Below, one piece after another: positions 60,098 to 64,000 of a stretch of DNA of 64,000 bases. The DNA comes from Flavobacterium rhamnosiphilum (GTDB lineage: Bacteria; Bacteroidota; Bacteroidia; Flavobacteriales; Flavobacteriaceae): assembly GCF_004349195.1 (NCBI RefSeq), contig NZ_SMLG01000002.1, positions 62,001 through 126,000 of the forward strand, given 5' to 3'. The notes under the pieces were generated by a model. That model worked only from the letters and a program-made list of their open reading frames with translations, did not search any database and had not been told where the DNA came from. Position 1 is the first letter of the stretch; each line of letters begins with the position of its first letter. Both the position numbers and the translations under genes were made by a program.

Positions 60098-61981
60098 TTA
60101 TTTTTCAATCACTTGCACTTTTATATGAGAGGAAGCTCCTAAATGAAAATACACTTTATGATTGGCTTTCTGAAAAGCAGACTCGTCTGCAGTATAAATA
60201 TTCGTGAAAGTTTGAGGATTACGATCCACTAAAGGAAACCACGAACTTTGTATTTGAACCATAATCTTATGCCCTTTTTTAAAACAATGGCTCGCATCCT
60301 GCATATCAAAAGTCACTTCTGTAATTTCATTAGGAGTCATTGCTTCCGGAGAAGAAAATGAATTTCTAAATTTTGCTCGCATTACCTCTCCTCTTACCAT
60401 CAATTGATAGCCTCCCATTTTCACATTTGCATTAGGGCTATTATTGGCTGCATCATTAGGATAGACATCAATTAGCTTTACAACAAAATCGGCATCTGTA
60501 CCTGTAGTTGATACAAACAAATCTGCCGTTAACTTACCGGATATGATTACGTCTTTGTCTAACACTTCTGTTTCAAAAGTGATTACATCGGGTCTTGAAG
60601 CAAATATTCTTTGGTCTTCTACCAGATATTCATTCCCTCGAAATATTCTAATTTCTGAGGTAAAAGGAACTGGCTTAGCGGGATCGCTTTGGTATTCTGC
60701 AAATAGAGGAACCGCAGAAGAAGGTCGTTCAAAAGATAATTTACCTTTGTCCTGTAAATATAAATACTTCTCAACAGCTTCAACAGGTGGCCAAGCTGAA
60801 TACTTTTTCCATAGATTACTTCCTGTTTCAAAAATATATGCTTTAGGCAATAGCGGATCTGTACTATTCTTTAAATAAAACTTAAAAAAAGGCAATTCGA
60901 TTTCAGACCTGTAAAATTCCCCTGTTTTGCTTCCGAAGTTTATGTTTCCTATACTCTCTCCATCTCTTCTGTTCCAAGAACCATGGTACCAAGGCCCCAT
61001 AACTAAAACCGTCTTTGACAAAGGCTTTGCGTTTTCTATAGCCAAGAAAGTCTTCAACGGTCCATAAAGATCTTCTTGATCAAACCAGCCTCCTACAGTG
61101 AGTACGGCAGGCTTAATTTTAGAAAGATGAGGAAGTGGAGAACGAGATTTCCAATATTCATTATAGGTTTCATTCTCCATCATCTCATTCCATAAGGGAT
61201 TCGTATATTTCAAATAGCGGTTGTTTATATTTTTTATTGAACCTAAATCTAAATAAAATCTATAGCTGTCTGGAGTTCCATATTTTGAAAAACCGGGGGC
61301 TCCTTTGATAGAAATACTGTCTCGTTTTTGTCCAAAAGAAGAAAGAAAAGAGAAACTTCCCATTAACATAAAAGCACCGTTATGGTGTCTATCATCTCCA
61401 ATAAACCAATCTGTTACGGGAGCCTGAGGCGAAACCGCCTTTAGAGCAGGGTGTGAATCTATTAAAGAAGATGTTGCGTAAAATCCAGGAGAAGATATTC
61501 CCCAAATCCCAGCCTTTCCATTATTATGGTCTATATTCTTAACTAACCAATCTATTGTATCGTAAGTATCCGAACTTTCATCAACCGTTTTTCGATTCTT
61601 TTTGTTTGGAATATACGGACGGTTTGCCACGAAATTTCCTTCCGAAAGATATTTACCTCTCACATCCTGATAAACAAAAATGAATCCTTCTTTAGTAAGC
61701 AAACGATTGGGGCCTACAGGAATTCTCATTTTATTTTCAGAATAAGGAGCAACGCTATATGGCGTACGACAAATTAAAAACGGGTATTTTTGATCTTTTT
61801 TTTGAGGCATATAAATGACCGTATAAAGTAAAACACCGTCCCTCATTGGGATTTTTTTAATTAACTTAACATAATTTTCACTACTGTATAGCGTATCATC
61901 AGCTGTATTTTTTTCTTGTCCATTTACAGCCAGATTACCTGCAAAAAGAAGAAACAAACTTAATTTTACAATGACTTTCAT
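60098..61981 (-). CDS. CocE/NonD-type alpha/beta hydrolase (S15 peptidase-like)
   Basis: The 627-residue protein has a signal peptide (about 1-21, VNGQ) and the CocE/NonD fold: FICRTPYSVAPY, EGFIFVYQDVRGKYLSEGNF, then the nucleophile elbow GIWGISSPGFYATSSLID (Ser in G-x-S-x-x-G). The Asp site is in TVGGWFDQEDLYG, the His site in GPWYHGSWNRRDG, and a C-terminal jelly-roll domain (about 430-627) closes it. Relatives are Xaa-Pro dipeptidyl peptidases, cocaine esterase and glutaryl-7-ACA acylases; the true substrate is unknown. It begins nine bases after the GH92 gene. Confidence 0.92.
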   Translation of the reverse strand: MKVIVKLSLFLLFAGNLAVNGQEKNTADDTLYSSENYVKLIKKIPMRDGVLLYTVIYMPQKKDQKYPFLICRTPYSVAPYSENKMRIPVGPNRLLTKEGFIFVYQDVRGKYLSEGNFVANRPYIPNKKNRKTVDESSDTYDTIDWLVKNIDHNNGKAGIWGISSPGFYATSSLIDSHPALKAVSPQAPVTDWFIGDDRHHNGAFMLMGSFSFLSSFGQKRDSISIKGAPGFSKYGTPDSYRFYLDLGSIKNINNRYLKYTNPLWNEMMENETYNEYWKSRSPLPHLSKIKPAVLTVGGWFDQEDLYGPLKTFLAIENAKPLSKTVLVMGPWYHGSWNRRDGESIGNINFGSKTGEFYRSEIELPFFKFYLKNSTDPLLPKAYIFETGSNLWKKYSAWPPVEAVEKYLYLQDKGKLSFERPSSAVPLFAEYQSDPAKPVPFTSEIRIFRGNEYLVEDQRIFASRPDVITFETEVLDKDVIISGKLTADLFVSTTGTDADFVVKLIDVYPNDAANNSPNANVKMGGYQLMVRGEVMRAKFRNSFSSPEAMTPNEITEVTFDMQDASHCFKKGHKIMVQIQSSWFPLVDRNPQTFTNIYTADESAFQKANHKVYFHLGASSHIKVQVIEK

Positions 61982-61990
61982 ATCAATCTA

Positions 61991-64000
61991 TTACTTATGA
62001 TTTTTTTTAGGTTTTTTAGACATAATAAACTCTAAATGACCTCCCTTAGCAATTTCGTCATGTGTTATATAAGTACGATTTAAAACATTTCCATCCAGAA
62101 TTACCTTTTCGACATACACATTGCTATCACCTTGGTTTTTTGTGGAGATTTTAAATGTATTTCCATTTTCTAAATTCAAAGAAGCATCTGTAACAACTGG
62201 ACTTCCTAATTCATAATTCACAGATCCAGGAGACATTGGGTAGAAACCAAGGGCACTAAAAATATACCATGCGCTCATTTGACCGCAATCATCATTTCCT
62301 CCTAAACCATCCGAAGTTGGCTGATACATTTTTTTCATAATCATTCTTACTGTTTCCTGAGTTTTCCAAGGTGCATCGACATAATTATATAAATAAGGAA
62401 CATGATGAGAAGGTTCATTACCATGAACATAATTTCCAATAATTCCCTCTCTGGTTATGTCTTCGGTTTCTGCAAAAAAATTATCCGGTAAATTCATCGT
62501 AAACAAAGAATCTAAGCGTGTTCTAAATTGTTTTTTGCCTCCCATCAATTCAATCATCGCCTTTGGATTGTGTGGCACAAACAGACTGAAATTCCAAGCA
62601 TTCCCTTCTATAAAACCCTGATCGTGTGTGCTCAAAACATCAAATTCCTTTTTGAATGTACCGTCGCTCATTTTAGGACGCATAAATCCAATTTTGGAAT
62701 CATAAACATTTTTCCAATTTTCAGAACGTTTCAAGAAAGTGTTATAAACATCCGTTTTATTCAGTTTTTTTGCTAATTGTGCAATACTCCAATCATCATA
62801 AGCATACTCCAATGTGTTCGAAACCGAAGTTCTATTTTTGTCTGCCGCAACAAATCCGTTGTCCATGTAATCATCAATTCCTTCATAATTTCTGTGATTT
62901 GCTGTTTTAATACAAGCATCTAAAGCTTCTTGTGAGTTTCCTTCATAGTTTCCTTTTATAATTGCATCCGCAATTACCGAAACACTATGGTAGCCGCTCA
63001 TGCACCAATTATCATTGGCATAATGCGACCAAATAGGTAACATTTTTAAGGCACTTTGTTCATAATGAGCCATCATTGAACGCACCATATCTGAATTCCT
63101 TTTGGGCTGAATCAGATTTAACAAAGGGTGTAAAGTTCTATAAGTATCCCATAATGAAAATGTTGTATAATTTTCGAATCCTTTTACAAAATGGTTATTC
63201 TGATCCAATCCTCTATATTCACCATTTACATCGGTATACGTAGTTGGGTTGATAAAAGTGTGGTATAATGCAGTATAAAAATTTACTTTATCATCTTCAT
63301 TCAATGTATTTATTTCTATTTTTTTTAATTCTTTGTTCCAAATCTCTTGACCATCCTTTTTTACTTTTTCAAAATCCCAATGCGGTATTTCGGTTTTTAG
63401 ATTTAGTAAAGCATTTTCCTGACTTACCGATGACAAAGCGAATTTAATTTTGATTTTCTCGCCTTCCTCTGTATTAAAATCAAAGTAAGTCCTGATTTTT
63501 CGCCCTGCCATTTCCGGGAAATTTTTGGTTTGATCAAATTTTCTCCAAAAACCTTTATACACTTCTTCTTTATCGTAATTTTTTTGTCCATAAGCAACAA
63601 ATGCTTTTGAGAAAGTCATCGCAAAATAAACAGTTCGGGTTCTGGCCCAGCCAGATGTTTGTCTATAGCCAGTTACTAAAGTGTCATTTATTACCCTCAA
63701 ATAGGTCCAGACGTTTTTATTTTCGTAATTATAATTTCCAGCAATCAAATCCAAGATAATATGAGAAGAATTCGATTTTGGGAAAGTGTATTGATGCATC
63801 CCAACTCTTTTTGAAGTAGTAAGCTCAGCAGTTATGTTGTAATCTTCTAATTTTACTTTATAATAATTGGCTTCAACCGTTTCCGTTTTATGCGAAAAAG
63901 CAGAACGAAATCCATTTTTGTTTCCCGAAACAGTACCCGGATTCAAAAACAATTTTCCAGTTGTAGGCATAATCAAAAAATCGCCCAAATCTGAATGTCC
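61991..64000 (-). CDS. GH92 alpha-mannosidase, 5' partial
   Basis: The frame stays open to the window's last base (reading GHSDLGDFLIMPTTGK at the edge), so the N-terminus lies beyond it. About 670 residues are seen, nearly the whole enzyme. GH92 signatures: LGDFLIMP, FSLWDTYRTLHPLLNLIQP, IWSHYANDNWCMSGYHSV, NTLEYAYDDWSIAQLAK, the catalytic loop GNEPSHHVPYLYNY, and the late GLGGNDDCGQMSAWYIFSALGFYP. These are calcium-dependent inverting exo-alpha-mannosidases acting on N-glycans or yeast mannan, secreted or lipidated. The first of a likely three-gene unit with the CocE-type hydrolase and M28 peptidase, which fits glycoprotein breakdown. Confidence 0.95.
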   Translation of the reverse strand, partial: GHSDLGDFLIMPTTGKLFLNPGTVSGNKNGFRSAFSHKTETVEANYYKVKLEDYNITAELTTSKRVGMHQYTFPKSNSSHIILDLIAGNYNYENKNVWTYLRVINDTLVTGYRQTSGWARTRTVYFAMTFSKAFVAYGQKNYDKEEVYKGFWRKFDQTKNFPEMAGRKIRTYFDFNTEEGEKIKIKFALSSVSQENALLNLKTEIPHWDFEKVKKDGQEIWNKELKKIEINTLNEDDKVNFYTALYHTFINPTTYTDVNGEYRGLDQNNHFVKGFENYTTFSLWDTYRTLHPLLNLIQPKRNSDMVRSMMAHYEQSALKMLPIWSHYANDNWCMSGYHSVSVIADAIIKGNYEGNSQEALDACIKTANHRNYEGIDDYMDNGFVAADKNRTSVSNTLEYAYDDWSIAQLAKKLNKTDVYNTFLKRSENWKNVYDSKIGFMRPKMSDGTFKKEFDVLSTHDQGFIEGNAWNFSLFVPHNPKAMIELMGGKKQFRTRLDSLFTMNLPDNFFAETEDITREGIIGNYVHGNEPSHHVPYLYNYVDAPWKTQETVRMIMKKMYQPTSDGLGGNDDCGQMSAWYIFSALGFYPMSPGSVNYELGSPVVTDASLNLENGNTFKISTKNQGDSNVYVEKVILDGNVLNRTYITHDEIAKGGHLEFIMSKKPKKNHK

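Overview
The window is chromosomal DNA of a Bacteroidota bacterium, most likely a Flavobacterium or close relative. The evidence is AT-rich DNA, Bacteroidota-only families (DUF4290, DUF5686, TonB receptors and peptidases with carboxypeptidase-regulatory domains), and promoters of the Bacteroidetes type (about TTG-N19-TAnnTTTG) instead of E. coli -35/-10 boxes. Genus is inference; no rRNA is present.

Region 1 (1-29.5 kb) is ordinary backbone. It holds an ABC exporter cut by the window edge, a DUF2971 protein, two small lipoproteins, a TonB receptor next to an M23 peptidase, and a coiled-coil protein-zapA-6S-like RNA-rny cluster. Then come a cytosolic PAS histidine kinase, xerD, three tandem outer-membrane barrels plus a fourth on the other strand, aroQ, a DUF5686 protein, a CDF metal exporter, murA with the DUF4290 and DUF493 genes, an AAA ATPase, recQ-fmt, an HU gene, yqgE, a PabC-like enzyme, a START-like protein and tRNA-Met(CAU).

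Region 2 (about 29.5-47.5 kb) looks like an integrative element or defence island inserted next to tRNA-Met. A tyrosine integrase faces the tRNA, with three direct repeats between them. Further in are a small partner of the integrase, two paralogous leucine-repeat proteins and a 507-residue protein that I read as a diverged family-A-like polymerase palm. Next is a type I restriction-modification operon (hsdM-hsdS-hsdR) that carries a GmrSD-like DUF262/DUF1524 protein and a DUF1016 PD-(D/E)XK nuclease between hsdS and hsdR, and ends with a YgjP-like metallopeptidase. A serine recombinase and an IS21-like end remnant lie at the right side. I could not find the right attachment site.

Region 3 (47.6-64 kb) is a carbohydrate and glycoprotein utilisation block on the minus strand. 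Secreted or periplasmic enzymes (GH92 alpha-mannosidase, CocE/NonD-type hydrolase, M28 peptidase, sialate O-acetylesterase-like protein) flank an L-rhamnose pathway: permease RhaT, isomerase RhaI, rhamnulokinase-like FGGY kinase and a fused aldolase/lactaldehyde dehydrogenase. LutABC follows in the same run of genes, so the lactate from the aldolase branch could be taken on to pyruvate.

The points most worth a second look are the polymerase-like protein of the island, the mixed restriction operon, the natural Cys-to-Asp change in MurA, the 6S-like RNA between zapA and rny, and the rhamnose-lactate coupling.
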